Shown here: one piece after another, positions 19,601-28,524 of the stretch
Layout of the letters: each line of letters opens with the position of its first letter
How positions within the stretch are numbered: the stretch's first letter is position 1
NCBI GenBank assembly: GCA_963760375.1
Contig: CAVXCS010000005.1
Span: forward strand, 372,001 to 436,000
Source of the DNA: Pelagihabitans sp963760375
Lineage (GTDB): Bacteria; Bacteroidota; Bacteroidia; Flavobacteriales; Flavobacteriaceae
Reading direction: 5' to 3'
DNA length: 64,000 nt
Notes under the pieces: model-generated
What the model saw: only the letters and a program-made list of their open reading frames with translations
What the model was told of the DNA's origin: nothing
Database searches by the model: none
Made by a program: the position numbers and the translations under genes

Positions 19601-22600
19601 ATAGATACCAACAATACAGTCTCGACGATGGTTGACAACCTTGACGGGACCTATACCTATACCGACGAGGCGGGCAACCCCTCGACGATAGACACCCGAG
19701 CTGCCTCGAATCCCTACGACAACACGGCCTCCGGCCTTGCTGCCAATAATGTACAAGACGCAATAGATGAACTCAATACTGGAAGTACGGATGACCAAAA
19801 TATTAATGGTTCCGGCCTTTCCGGCACTGACCTTACCATAGGTATAGAGAATGGGACCTCAGAAATTGTCGATCTTTCCAGCCTTTCGGAAACAGTCGTT
19901 GCCGGTACAGGAGCCATTACCGTTACCGACGACGGCAACGGGAACTATACCGTGAATTCGACCGATCCCGATGAAGACCTTACCAATGAGCTTACGTTGA
20001 TCGGTACTGGGGCACCCGCCATTGTCCCTAGTAACAGCGGGGTTACCTATGTAGACGATGCTGCCGGACAATTATATGTATATGATGGTGCAGCTTGGCA
20101 AGTAGTGGGCGGCAATGCCAGTCCGGACCTAGATCCGGATCCAGCAAATGAGGTAAATACCGCATTTGCCGTAAATGGCCTCAATCTTGAAATCACGGAT
20201 AGCGACGGTACCTTGGGCGTGCCTTTGGCTTCTTTGGGAACTGACGACCAAAATCTGAACTTGGCGGGCAACACGCTCTCCATCGAGGACGGTAACAATG
20301 TGGACCTTAGCGGATACTTGGACAATACCGACGATCAAGACCTGACGGGTGCCAGCCTAACCGGAAATATTTTACAGATCGATATCGAAAATGGCGCTTC
20401 CACTACGGTGGATCTTTCCGCGTTGGACAATACGGGCACTGACGATCAGAACATCAGTGGATCGGGGCTTTCGGGTACCGACCTGACCATCGGAATCGAG
20501 AACGGGGGGTCGGAAGTGGTCGACCTTTCCAGTTTAGTGGGCACCGACGACCAAACGGCCGCGGAAGTGTCCTATGACAATACAACCTCCCTATTGACCG
20601 CAACGGATACCCAGGCCGCCTTGGATGAATTGGCCGCAGCTAGTTCGGACGACCAAAACCTGACCTTGGCGGGCAATACGCTCTCCATCGAGGACGGGAA
20701 CAATGTTGACCTAAGTGGATACCTGGACAATACCGACGACCAGAACCTGACCGGTGCGACCTTGACCGGCAATACCTTACAGATCGATATCGAGAACGGT
20801 ACCTCGGCCAGTGTGGACCTATCTGCCCTCGACAATAGCGGTACGGACGACCAGAACCTGACCTTGGCGGGCAACACGCTCTCCATCGAGGACGGGAACA
20901 GTGTGGACCTTAGCGGATACGTTTCAACGGATGACCAGAACATCAGTGGATCCGGGCTTTCGGGTACCGATCTGACCATCGGGATCGAGAACGGGGGATC
21001 GGAAGTGGTCGACCTCTCCAGCTTGGCCAATACCGATGAACAGGATTTGAGCAGCGCGGTGATTACGCCCAATGAAAGTGTGGAGATACAGATTACCAAT
21101 GGGAGCAATACGACCATCGATATCAGGGATGCCGATTCGGACATCACGAACGAACTTACCTTGATAGGGTCCGGAGCACCGGCAGTGGTCCCCAGCAACA
21201 GTGGGGTCACCTATGTAGATGATGTGGCTGGCCAGCTTTATGTGTACGATGGCATTGCTTGGAATGCCGTGGGTGGGAATGCCTCCCCGGATTTGGACGG
21301 TGACCCGACCAACGAACAAAATACGGCCTTTGCGATCAATGGCCTAAACCTTGAGATCACCGACAGCGGCGGCACCTTGGGCGTGCCCTTGGCTTCTTTG
21401 GGAACTGACGACCAAAACCTGAACTTGGCAGGCAACACGCTCTCCATCGAGGACGGGAACAATGTGGACCTGAGCGGATACCTGGACAATACCGACGACC
21501 AAAACCTTACGGGGGCGACCTTGACCGGGAATACCTTACAGATCGATATCGAGAACGGTACCTCGGCGAGTGTGGACCTATCTGCCCTCGACAATAGCGG
21601 TACGGATGACCAAAACCTGACCTTGGCGGGCAACACGCTCTCCATCGAGGACGGGAACAGCGTGGACCTTAGCGGATACGTTTCAACGGATGACCAGAAC
21701 CTGACCTTGGCGGGCAACACCCTCTCCATCGAGGACGGCAACAACGTAGATTTGAGTGGATATCTCGACAATACCGACGACCAGAACATTAGCGGATCTG
21801 GCCTTTTGGGGACCGACCTGACCATCGGTATCGAGAACGGCACTTCGGAAATCATCGATCTTTCCAGCTTGGTGGGGACCGATGACCAAAACTTAAGTTT
21901 GGTGGGCAATACCCTCGGCATCGAAGATGGTAACAACGTCGACCTGAGTGGCTATTTAGACAATACGGATGAACAGGATTTGAGCAGCGCGGTGATCACG
22001 CCCAATGAAAGTGTGGAGATACAGATCACCAACGGGAGCAATACGACCATCGATATCAGGGATGCCGATTCGGACATCACGAACGAACTTACCTTGATAG
22101 GGTCCGGAGCACCGGCAGTGGTCCCCAGCAACAGTGGGGTCACCTATGTAGATGATGTGGCCGGCCAGCTTTATGTGTACGATGGCATTGCTTGGAATGC
22201 CGTGGGTGGGAATGCCTCCCCGGATTTGGACGGTGACCCGACCAACGAAAGAAATACGGCCTTTGCGATCAATGGCCTAAACCTTGAGATTACCGACAGT
22301 GGAGGAACTTTGGGCGTTCCCTTGACCAGTTTGGGCACCGACGATCAGGCATTGAGCCTGGCAGGCAATACCTTGACTTTGGAAGATGGGGGCACCGTTG
22401 ATTTGAGTGCCTATCTTGACGATACCGACACCGACGACCAGACCCTGAGCTTGGCCGGCAATACGCTCTCCATCGCCGACGGCAACTCCGTCGATTTGAG
22501 CGGTTTTGTTTCTACCGACGACCAGGCCCTGAGCTTGGCGGGCAATACCCTGACATTGGAGGATGGCGGTTCGGTGGACCTGAGCGCCTATCTTGACGAT

Positions 22601-23122
22601 ACCGATACCGACGACCAGACCCTGAGCCTGGTCGGCAATACGCTCTCCATCGCCGATGGCAACTCCGTGGATTTGAGCGGTTATGTGAGCACAGACGATC
22701 AGGCCTTGAGCTTGGCCGGCAATACCCTGACCTTGGAAGATGGCGGTTCCGTCGATTTGAGCGGTTATGTGAGTACCGATGACCAGAATATACAGAACTT
22801 GGGATTGGTAGGCACCACTTTGACCGTGGGCATAGAGAGCGGCACTTCACAGACCGTTGACCTTGCCAGTCTGGTAGGCACCGACGACCAGGCCTTGAGC
22901 TTGGCGGGAAATACCCTGACCCTTGAGGATGGCGGTTCGGTGGATTTGAGCGGTTATGTGAGCACCGACGACCAAAACCTGACAGGGGCGACCTTGACCG
23001 GCAATACCTTGCAGATCGATATCGAAAACGGTGACTTCGGCCAGCGTCGACCTATCTGCCCTGGACAACAGCGGTACAGACGACCAGGCCTTGAGCTTGG
23101 CCGGCAACACCTTGACCCTTGA
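16631..23122 (+). CDS. Giant secreted repeat protein, first part (frame broken at about 23033)
   Basis: The start at ATG 16631 gives a compact signal peptide (KNIMITLFLLMGGIVFSQ); ATGs at 16598 and 16625 are in frame but lengthen the N-region. The protein then has a short domain (residues about 20-125, with TGDIYVNTNTGTIYFWDG) and nine near-identical 85-residue repeats beginning VSGLAATDVQAAIDEINAAA. Many shorter units of the type TDDQNLTLAGNTLSIEDGN...VDLSGYL follow. Composition is very rich in D, T, N, G and S and poor in K and C, as expected for a calcium-rich surface fibre. Near 23033 an extra G turns ENGTSASVDLSAL into ENGDFGQRRP and the frame ends at 23122; the correct frame continues from 23031. 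With the two following entries this is one gene of about 9.85 kb, roughly 3280 residues. Confidence 0.85.
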   Translation: MKNIMITLFLLMGGIVFSQTTVTLQDQCNCEVLSGTAVTAAGMAAPVGADTGDIYVNTNTGTIYFWDGNSWELTSSDDQQLQAFSFNAGTNVLSLRIENGNTVTVNLAALADTGTDDQTAAEVTYNNGVSGLAATDVQAAIDEINAAAGTVALVDNLDGTYNFTDAGGNVTVISDTSVSTMVDNLDGTYTYTDETGAIGTIDTRAASNPYDNTVSGLAATDVQAAIDEINAAAGTVALVDNLDGTYNFTDAGGNVTVISDTSVSTMVDNLDGTYTYTDETGAIGTIDTRAASNPYDNTVSGLAATDVQAAIDEINAAAGTVALVDNLDGTYNFTDAGGNVTVISDTSVSTLVDNLDGTYTYTDETGAIGTIDTRAASNPYDNTVSGLAATDVQAAIDEINAAAGTVALVDNLDGTYNFTDAGGNVTVISDTSVSTMVDNLDGTYTYTDETGAIGTIDTRAASNPYDNTVSGLAATDVQAAIDEINAAAGTVALVDNLDGTYNFTDAGGNVTVISDTSVSTMVDNLDGTYTYTDETGNPSTIDTRAASNPYDNTVSGLAATDVQAAIDEINAAAGTVALVDNLDGTYNFTDAGGNVTVISDTSVSTMVDNLDGTYTYTDETGAIGTIDTRAASNPYDNTVSGLAATDVQAAIDEINAAAGTVALVDNLDGTYNFTDAGGNVTVISDTSVSTMVDNLDGTYTYTDETGAIGTIDTRAASNPYDNTVSGLAATDVQAAIDEINAAAGTVALVDNLDGTYNFTDAGGNVTVISDTSVSTMVDNLDGTYTYTDETGAIGTIDTRAASNPYDNTVSGLAATDVQAAIDEINAAAGTVALVDNLDGTYNFTDAGGNVTVISDTSVSTMVDNLDGTYTYTDETGAIGTIDTNGIVITNVVAGNRIATVTDASGASTDIDETITSIVDNGDGSFTHTSEDGTITIFTETLSTLINNANGTFTYTDEDGTVTNFDAKIGSVVDNFNGTYTVTDDFGTSVTIDTNNTVSTMVDNLDGTYTYTDEAGNPSTIDTRAASNPYDNTASGLAANNVQDAIDELNTGSTDDQNINGSGLSGTDLTIGIENGTSEIVDLSSLSETVVAGTGAITVTDDGNGNYTVNSTDPDEDLTNELTLIGTGAPAIVPSNSGVTYVDDAAGQLYVYDGAAWQVVGGNASPDLDPDPANEVNTAFAVNGLNLEITDSDGTLGVPLASLGTDDQNLNLAGNTLSIEDGNNVDLSGYLDNTDDQDLTGASLTGNILQIDIENGASTTVDLSALDNTGTDDQNISGSGLSGTDLTIGIENGGSEVVDLSSLVGTDDQTAAEVSYDNTTSLLTATDTQAALDELAAASSDDQNLTLAGNTLSIEDGNNVDLSGYLDNTDDQNLTGATLTGNTLQIDIENGTSASVDLSALDNSGTDDQNLTLAGNTLSIEDGNSVDLSGYVSTDDQNISGSGLSGTDLTIGIENGGSEVVDLSSLANTDEQDLSSAVITPNESVEIQITNGSNTTIDIRDADSDITNELTLIGSGAPAVVPSNSGVTYVDDVAGQLYVYDGIAWNAVGGNASPDLDGDPTNEQNTAFAINGLNLEITDSGGTLGVPLASLGTDDQNLNLAGNTLSIEDGNNVDLSGYLDNTDDQNLTGATLTGNTLQIDIENGTSASVDLSALDNSGTDDQNLTLAGNTLSIEDGNSVDLSGYVSTDDQNLTLAGNTLSIEDGNNVDLSGYLDNTDDQNISGSGLLGTDLTIGIENGTSEIIDLSSLVGTDDQNLSLVGNTLGIEDGNNVDLSGYLDNTDEQDLSSAVITPNESVEIQITNGSNTTIDIRDADSDITNELTLIGSGAPAVVPSNSGVTYVDDVAGQLYVYDGIAWNAVGGNASPDLDGDPTNERNTAFAINGLNLEITDSGGTLGVPLTSLGTDDQALSLAGNTLTLEDGGTVDLSAYLDDTDTDDQTLSLAGNTLSIADGNSVDLSGFVSTDDQALSLAGNTLTLEDGGSVDLSAYLDDTDTDDQTLSLVGNTLSIADGNSVDLSGYVSTDDQALSLAGNTLTLEDGGSVDLSGYVSTDDQNIQNLGLVGTTLTVGIESGTSQTVDLASLVGTDDQALSLAGNTLTLEDGGSVDLSGYVSTDDQNLTGATLTGNTLQIDIENGDFGQRRPICPGQQRYRRPGLELGRQHLDP
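17015..19278 (+). repeat. Nine tandem 255-bp coding repeats in the giant gene
   Basis: Units begin at 17015, 17270, 17525, 17780, 18035, 18290, 18545, 18800 and 19055, each starting GTCTCCGGCCTTGCGGCCAC. Differences are single bases (for example CACGGACGTG or CACCGACGTG) plus a few codons: unit 3 has STLVDNL instead of STMVDNL, and unit 5 has NPSTIDT instead of AIGTIDT. The repeat is more G+C-rich than the surrounding sequence. The near identity points to recent expansion or ongoing conversion. Confidence 0.97.
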
Positions 23123-25860
23123 GGATGGCGGTTCGGTAGACCTGAGCGCCTATCTTGACGATACGGATACCGACGACCAGACCCTGAGCTTGGCGGGCAA
23201 CACGCTCTCCATCGCCGATGGCAACTCCGTTGACCTGAGCGGTTATGTAAGTACCGACGATCAGAACCTGACCGGCGCCACGCTTACGGGCAACTCGCTC
23301 CAAATCGATATTGAGAACGGCGCTTCGGCTACCGTGGACCTTTCCAGCCTTGTCGGCACCGATAATCAGACATTATCTTCGAACAATACGCCTGGTGACA
23401 TCACCATTTCCGGCGGAAACAATATCACCTTGAATGTGGATGATGCGGATGCCACAATAGGAAATGAAGTCACCAATGCGACCGATGCTACTTTAATTCG
23501 TTCCGGTTTAGGAACGACAGTAAGTCCATATACATTGGACGTAGCTCCGGATGGCATAACCAATGCGGAGTTGGCGGATAATGCCGTGCAATTGGAGAAC
23601 ATAGCCGATGGGACCATGGATGGACAAGTCATGCAATGGGACGGTGTTTCTTCTACATGGACTTTGGTGGATCTAGGCTCCGTTACGGTAACTGAAAACG
23701 ATGGGGTAATCGGCAATGAAGTAACCAATGCCACGGATGGAACATTGGTACGTTCCGGAGCAGGTACGACAGTCTCACCATATACCTTGGACGTGGCCGC
23801 GAACGGCATCACCAATGCCGAAATCGCGGATGATGCCGTACAGCTAGAGAATATAGCCAATGGAACGGCCCCGGACCAGATCATGCAGTGGAACGGAACG
23901 AATTGGATTTTAGTTGACGGAGGTGCCTTGAGTACCGATGACCAGGCCTTGAGCTTGGCCGGCAACACCTTGACCCTTGAGGATGGCGGTTCGGTAGACC
24001 TGAGCGCCTATCTTGACGATACGGATACCGACGACCAGACCCTGAGCTTGGCGGGCAACACGCTCTCCATCGCCGATGGTAACTCCGTCGATTTGAGCGG
24101 TTATGTGAGTACCGACGACCAGAATATACAGAACTTGGGATTGGTGGGCACCACTTTGACCGTGGGCATAGAAAGCGGCACTTCGCAGACCGTTGACCTT
24201 GCCGGTTTGGTGGGCACCGACGATCAGGCCCTGAGCCTGGCCGGCAACACCCTGACCCTGGAGGATGGCGGTTCGGTGGACCTAAGTGGTTATGTGAGCA
24301 CCGACGACCAGAACCTTACAGGGGCGACCTTGACCGGTAACACCTTGCAGATCGATATCGAGAACGGGACCTCGGCCAGTGTGGACCTGTCTGCCCTGAA
24401 CAACAGCGGTACAGATGACCAGGCCTTGAGCCTGGTAGGCAATACCTTGACTTTGGAAGATGGGGGCACCGTTGATTTGAGTTCCTATCTTGACGATACC
24501 GACACCGACGACCAGACCCTGAGCCTGGTCGGCAATACGCTCTCCATCGCCGATCGGACCCAGCGGTATGTGAGCCCTTGAGCTTGGCGGGCATACCCTG
24601 ACCTTGGAGGATGGCGGTTCGGTAGACCTGAGCGCATTGGACGCACCGACGACCAGACCCTCAGCTTGGCCGGCAACACGCTCTCCATCGCCGATGGCAA
24701 CTCCGTCGATTTGAGCGGTTACGTGAGCACCGACGACCAGGCCCTGAGCCTGGCCGGCAACACCCTGACCCTGGAGGATGGCGGTTCGGTGGATTTAAGT
24801 GGTTATGTGAGCACCGACGACCAGAACCTTACAGGGGCGACCTTGACCGGTAACACCTTGCAGATCGATATCGAGAACGGGACCTCGGCCAGTGTGGACC
24901 TGTCTGCCCTGAACAACAGCGGTACAGATGACCAGGCCTTGAGCCTGGTAGGCAATACCTTGACTTTGGAAGATGGGGGCACCGTTGATTTGAGTTCCTA
25001 TCTTGACGATACCGACACCGACGACCAGACCTTGAGCTTGGCCGGCAATACGCTCTCCATCGCCGACGGCAACTCCGTTGACCTCAGCGGTTATGTGAGC
25101 ACCGATGACCAGGCCTTGAGCTTGGCGGGCAATACCCTGACCTTGGAGGATGGCGGTTCGGTGGACCTGAGCGGTTATGTTGGACGCACCGACGACCAGA
25201 ACCTTACCGGGGCGACCTTGACCGGCAACACCTTACAGATCGATATAGAAAACGGGACCTCGGCCAGTGTTGACCTTAGCAGCATTGATACCGATACCGA
25301 CGACCAAACCCTTAGCCTGTTGGGCAACACGTTATCCATTGCCGATGGTAACTCCGTCGATTTGAGCGGATACGTGAGCACTGACGATCAGGCCCTGAGC
25401 CTGGCCGGCAATACCCTGACGCTGGAAGACGGCGGTTCTGTAGACCTGAGCGCCTATCTTGACGATACCGATACCGACGACCAGACCCTGAGCTTGGCGG
25501 GCAATACGCTCTCCATCGCTGATGGCAACTCCGTGGATTTGAGCGGTTATGTGAGCACCGACGACCAGAATATACAGAACTTGGGATTGGTGGGCACCAC
25601 TTTGACCGTGGGCATAGAAAGCGGCACTTCGCAGACCGTTGACCTTGCCGGTTTGGTGGGCACCGACGATCAGGCCCTGAGCCTGGCCGGCAATACGCTG
25701 ACCCTGGAAGATGGCGGTTCGGTGGACCTGAGCGCCTATCTTGACGATACCGATACCGACGACCAGACCCTGAGCCTGGTCGGCAATACGCTCTCCATCG
25801 CCGATGGCAACTCCGTGGATTTGAGCGGTTATGTAAGTACCGACGATCAGGTTATTTCAA
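20240..25860 (+). repeat. Long field of short imperfect coding repeats (TDDQ...LAGNTLSIEDGN...VDLSGY units)
   Basis: Dozens of units of about 24-30 codons repeat a pattern of TDDQ, a hydrophobic LSLAGNTL strand, a turn (IEDGN, LEDGG or IADGN) and VDLSGY or VDLSAYLDDTDT. They occur in larger blocks that are also duplicated, for example the block around GTGGTCCCCAGCAACAG near 21185 and again near 22120. Two places where the reading frame breaks lie inside this field. Confidence 0.9.
23031..24581 (+). CDS. Giant secreted repeat protein, middle part (frameshifted)
   Basis: The frame picks up exactly where the first part loses it: its first residues read TSASVDLSALDNSGTDDQ, the expected continuation of the repeat. 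It contains the same short repeats plus two copies of a different unit with NAELADNAVQLENIADGT and NAEIADDAVQLENIANGT, similar to linker regions in other Flavobacteriia repeat proteins. The GTG at 23031 is a chance start and is not supported by a ribosome-binding site. At about 24555 the repeat consensus IADGNSVDLSGYVS becomes IADRTQRYVSP and the frame stops at 24581. It is therefore a piece of the 16631-26480 gene, not a separate gene. Confidence 0.8.
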   Translation: MTSASVDLSALDNSGTDDQALSLAGNTLTLEDGGSVDLSAYLDDTDTDDQTLSLAGNTLSIADGNSVDLSGYVSTDDQNLTGATLTGNSLQIDIENGASATVDLSSLVGTDNQTLSSNNTPGDITISGGNNITLNVDDADATIGNEVTNATDATLIRSGLGTTVSPYTLDVAPDGITNAELADNAVQLENIADGTMDGQVMQWDGVSSTWTLVDLGSVTVTENDGVIGNEVTNATDGTLVRSGAGTTVSPYTLDVAANGITNAEIADDAVQLENIANGTAPDQIMQWNGTNWILVDGGALSTDDQALSLAGNTLTLEDGGSVDLSAYLDDTDTDDQTLSLAGNTLSIADGNSVDLSGYVSTDDQNIQNLGLVGTTLTVGIESGTSQTVDLAGLVGTDDQALSLAGNTLTLEDGGSVDLSGYVSTDDQNLTGATLTGNTLQIDIENGTSASVDLSALNNSGTDDQALSLVGNTLTLEDGGTVDLSSYLDDTDTDDQTLSLVGNTLSIADRTQRYVSP

Positions 25861-26480
25861 CCACTGGGGCCGCAGGGAACATCACCATAGAGAGTGGGAA
25901 CACCTTAAACCTGAACGTAAACGATGCAGATGCCGATCCAACGAATGAAAGGAATACCGCTTTCGCGGTGAACGGCGCCAATTTGGACATTACCGATAGC
26001 GGTGGGACTTTGTCGGTACCGCTGTCATCACTTGGCACCGATGACCAATATGACGATGAAGTTCCTTTGCGCACGCCAATAGATGTCGACGATGCGGGAA
26101 AATCCGTAGCTCAGGGTTATGTTGTGGAAAATAATGTGCAACAGGTTATCAATGCCATAGCGCCCATTACTTCCAAAGCGGCCAGGATTTTCTATCCGCC
26201 TTCCATAGCCGTGGATGCCTCGACCAATGGTGTCGGACGTACCTTGAACCTCTATACCCAATATACGGCACAGTTTGCCACCCCTGCGGTTTCAAGTGCA
26301 GGTGCGCCAACGGCCATACCAACTTACACCGCGGCTGAGCTTTACTATTACGTGACCTATTATGATCCGACGGTATTCGCCAATGTGTCGATCAATGCCA
26401 GCGGAGTGATGACCTATGATGTTATCGCACAACCCGCCGATTATAACTCTTTGATCAACGTGGTCTTCGTTGTTAGATAA
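24666..26480 (+). CDS. Giant secreted repeat protein, C-terminal part (frameshifted)
   Basis: Third piece of the giant gene, 604 residues from the first possible start; that start is not a real initiation site. It contains more DDQ-type repeats up to about 25850. A non-repeated C-terminal domain of roughly 200 residues follows (starting near TDDQYDDEVPLRTPIDVDDAG), with a tyrosine-rich YYYVTYYDP stretch and the ending NVVFVVR. This terminal domain looks like a Flavobacteriia-specific beta domain of unknown function and is neither a type A nor a type B T9SS domain. The stop is at 26478-26480, and the next adhesin gene begins at or just after it. Confidence 0.8.
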   Translation: MAGNTLSIADGNSVDLSGYVSTDDQALSLAGNTLTLEDGGSVDLSGYVSTDDQNLTGATLTGNTLQIDIENGTSASVDLSALNNSGTDDQALSLVGNTLTLEDGGTVDLSSYLDDTDTDDQTLSLAGNTLSIADGNSVDLSGYVSTDDQALSLAGNTLTLEDGGSVDLSGYVGRTDDQNLTGATLTGNTLQIDIENGTSASVDLSSIDTDTDDQTLSLLGNTLSIADGNSVDLSGYVSTDDQALSLAGNTLTLEDGGSVDLSAYLDDTDTDDQTLSLAGNTLSIADGNSVDLSGYVSTDDQNIQNLGLVGTTLTVGIESGTSQTVDLAGLVGTDDQALSLAGNTLTLEDGGSVDLSAYLDDTDTDDQTLSLVGNTLSIADGNSVDLSGYVSTDDQVISTTGAAGNITIESGNTLNLNVNDADADPTNERNTAFAVNGANLDITDSGGTLSVPLSSLGTDDQYDDEVPLRTPIDVDDAGKSVAQGYVVENNVQQVINAIAPITSKAARIFYPPSIAVDASTNGVGRTLNLYTQYTAQFATPAVSSAGAPTAIPTYTAAELYYYVTYYDPTVFANVSINASGVMTYDVIAQPADYNSLINVVFVVR

Positions 26481-26502
26481 GCTTAAAACGCCAGCCGATA
26501 AA

Positions 26503-28524
26503 TTGAAATGTAAGCATACATATAAATCACTTGTCCTCAGCATTGTTTTTACCTTGCTGGGGATTGTTGTTTCCAATGCCCAGTACCTTTTGCAGGCACC
26601 CAACAGTGGTGACGAGAGCAATTATCGTTGGTACGAGGCCCAGGATACGGCAACGGTATTGGGTACCGATTTTTTTCTGGAAGTGACCGAACAAGGGGTT
26701 TATTTTGCGACCTATGATGGTACATTATGTGGAAAAAATGCGACCAGTTACTTTATTGTGACCAATTGTAATGCGCCACATAATTTGGTGACCCTCGATA
26801 TTAGGGACAATACCAACGCCCTGGCGCCAGGGGCCACGCTCAGTTGGAGTCCGCCGCTGTTCGGTGATCTTACCCGGCCCGTGGTGACGGCCACCCAAAC
26901 GATCGCTACCTATACCGCGACAATCACCAAAGTAGGGAACAGTTTCGATTTGCCCAGTTTTACGGTGGTCTGTATCGTTGAAGCCGCTACCTTGGTCGAT
27001 GATGTGGTCACCACGAACGAAGACATATCGGTCATTGTAGATTTATTTGCCAACGATTCAGATCTGCCCACAACGGGTACTTTGACGGTAACCAATCCGT
27101 CCCATGGCATTTTGAACATCAATGAGAATGGGTCACCCAATGACCCGACCGACGATATTGTCACCTACATTCCGTTACCCGACTACAGGGGGCCTGATTC
27201 CTTCAATTATACCGTATGCAATAACTTTGGGGACTGCAGTACCGCTACCGTGACCATCGATGTGATTCCAGTAGTGGATGCCATCGACGATTCCGTGGCT
27301 ACCAATCAAAATGCACCGGTCAATATCGACATCTTGGCCAATGACAATGATATTCCAACACTAGGCACCTTGACCACGACCGCGCCCTCTTCGGGCACCC
27401 TGCTGTTCAATAACGGTGGTACCCCGAACGATCCTTCAGATGATTCAGTGACCTATACCCCCGATGATGGATTCCTGGGCACCGATTCGTTTGAATATAC
27501 CCTCTGTGATAATGTGGGGAATTGTAGCACGGCCACGGTGACCATTCTTGTTAATCCTATGGGAACCGATCTAGATAGCGATGATGACGGCATTGTCGAT
27601 AGTTTTGAAGACCTCAACCTGGATGCCGATAACGACCCTTCGACCAATCCTACGGATTCCGATGGGGATGGTTTCCCCGATTATTTGGATATCGATAGTG
27701 ACAACGATGGCATTCCGGACAACGTGGAAGCACAGAGCACTTCGGGCTATGTTGCCCCAAGTGGCCAGGATACCAATGCCAATGGATTGGATGACATCTA
27801 TGAAGATAATGGAAACCTGGGCATCTTCCCGGTAGATACCGATGGGGATAGTTTGCCCGATTATTTGGATGAGGATACCGACGATGATGGGATACCTGAT
27901 AATATTGAAGGACACGACCATGACCGTAACGGGATAGCAGATGTTGTTTTCGTTGGTTCCGACAAGGACAATGATGGCTTGGATGATGGCTATGAAGGGT
28001 ATACGCTCATCGACGTGGATGTGAACGATGAAATAGATGATCCATTCGATAACCTTCCCAATACTGATGGGGATAGTGAATCGGATTATCGGGATACCGA
28101 CGACGATAACGATAATATCGCTTCAAAAGATGAGGATATGAACGGCAATGGCTACTACGCCGACGATGATAGTGATGGGAATGGTATACCGGATTATTTG
28201 GAGCCCAATATCATAGAGGCCGAAATCGAAGTATTCAACGTATTGACGCCCAATGGTGACGGGGTACATGATGTGTTGACCATCAATGGCCTGGACAACT
28301 ATCCGAACAATTCGATCAATATCTATAACCGTTGGGGCGTTTTGGTGTACTCTACCAAGGCGTATAACACTCAGGGCAATGTATTTGACGGAACTTCGGA
28401 GGGGCGGGTGACCGTTGATGCCGACAGAAAGCTGCCGGTAGGCACCTATTTCTATATACTTGACTATGCCAATGCCGCTGGTACCACCAAATCGCTATCA
28501 GGATACCTTTATATAAACAGATAA
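26503..28524 (+). CDS. Second T9SS type B (CHU_C) surface adhesin with tandem-95 and TSP3 repeats
   Basis: No ATG exists in frame near the N-terminus. TTG 26503 gives a normal signal peptide (MKCKHTYKSLVLSIVFTLLG is residues 1-20, cleavage after about SNAQ) and avoids overlap; TTG 26470 would overlap the giant gene by 11 bases. The mature part has an N-terminal Ig-like domain, two tandem-95/cadherin-like domains (TLVDDVVTTNEDISV and VDAIDDSVATNQNAP), TSP3 repeats (DSDDDGIVDSFEDL, DSDNDGIPDNVEAQ) and a CHU_C domain (LTPNGDGVHDVLTI, IYNRWGVLVYS, ending SGYLYINR). It lies between the giant repeat gene and a PorP/SprF gene that overlaps its stop codon, so these are probably co-transcribed. Export by the T9SS with the adjacent PorP/SprF partner is the likely route. 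Confidence 0.88.
   Translation: MKCKHTYKSLVLSIVFTLLGIVVSNAQYLLQAPNSGDESNYRWYEAQDTATVLGTDFFLEVTEQGVYFATYDGTLCGKNATSYFIVTNCNAPHNLVTLDIRDNTNALAPGATLSWSPPLFGDLTRPVVTATQTIATYTATITKVGNSFDLPSFTVVCIVEAATLVDDVVTTNEDISVIVDLFANDSDLPTTGTLTVTNPSHGILNINENGSPNDPTDDIVTYIPLPDYRGPDSFNYTVCNNFGDCSTATVTIDVIPVVDAIDDSVATNQNAPVNIDILANDNDIPTLGTLTTTAPSSGTLLFNNGGTPNDPSDDSVTYTPDDGFLGTDSFEYTLCDNVGNCSTATVTILVNPMGTDLDSDDDGIVDSFEDLNLDADNDPSTNPTDSDGDGFPDYLDIDSDNDGIPDNVEAQSTSGYVAPSGQDTNANGLDDIYEDNGNLGIFPVDTDGDSLPDYLDEDTDDDGIPDNIEGHDHDRNGIADVVFVGSDKDNDGLDDGYEGYTLIDVDVNDEIDDPFDNLPNTDGDSESDYRDTDDDNDNIASKDEDMNGNGYYADDDSDGNGIPDYLEPNIIEAEIEVFNVLTPNGDGVHDVLTINGLDNYPNNSINIYNRWGVLVYSTKAYNTQGNVFDGTSEGRVTVDADRKLPVGTYFYILDYANAAGTTKSLSGYLYINR

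Noticed and set aside
23031..24581. Treating the middle piece of the giant protein as an independent gene
   Set aside because: It starts inside a repeat exactly where the first frame is lost and has no signal peptide or ribosome-binding site of its own.
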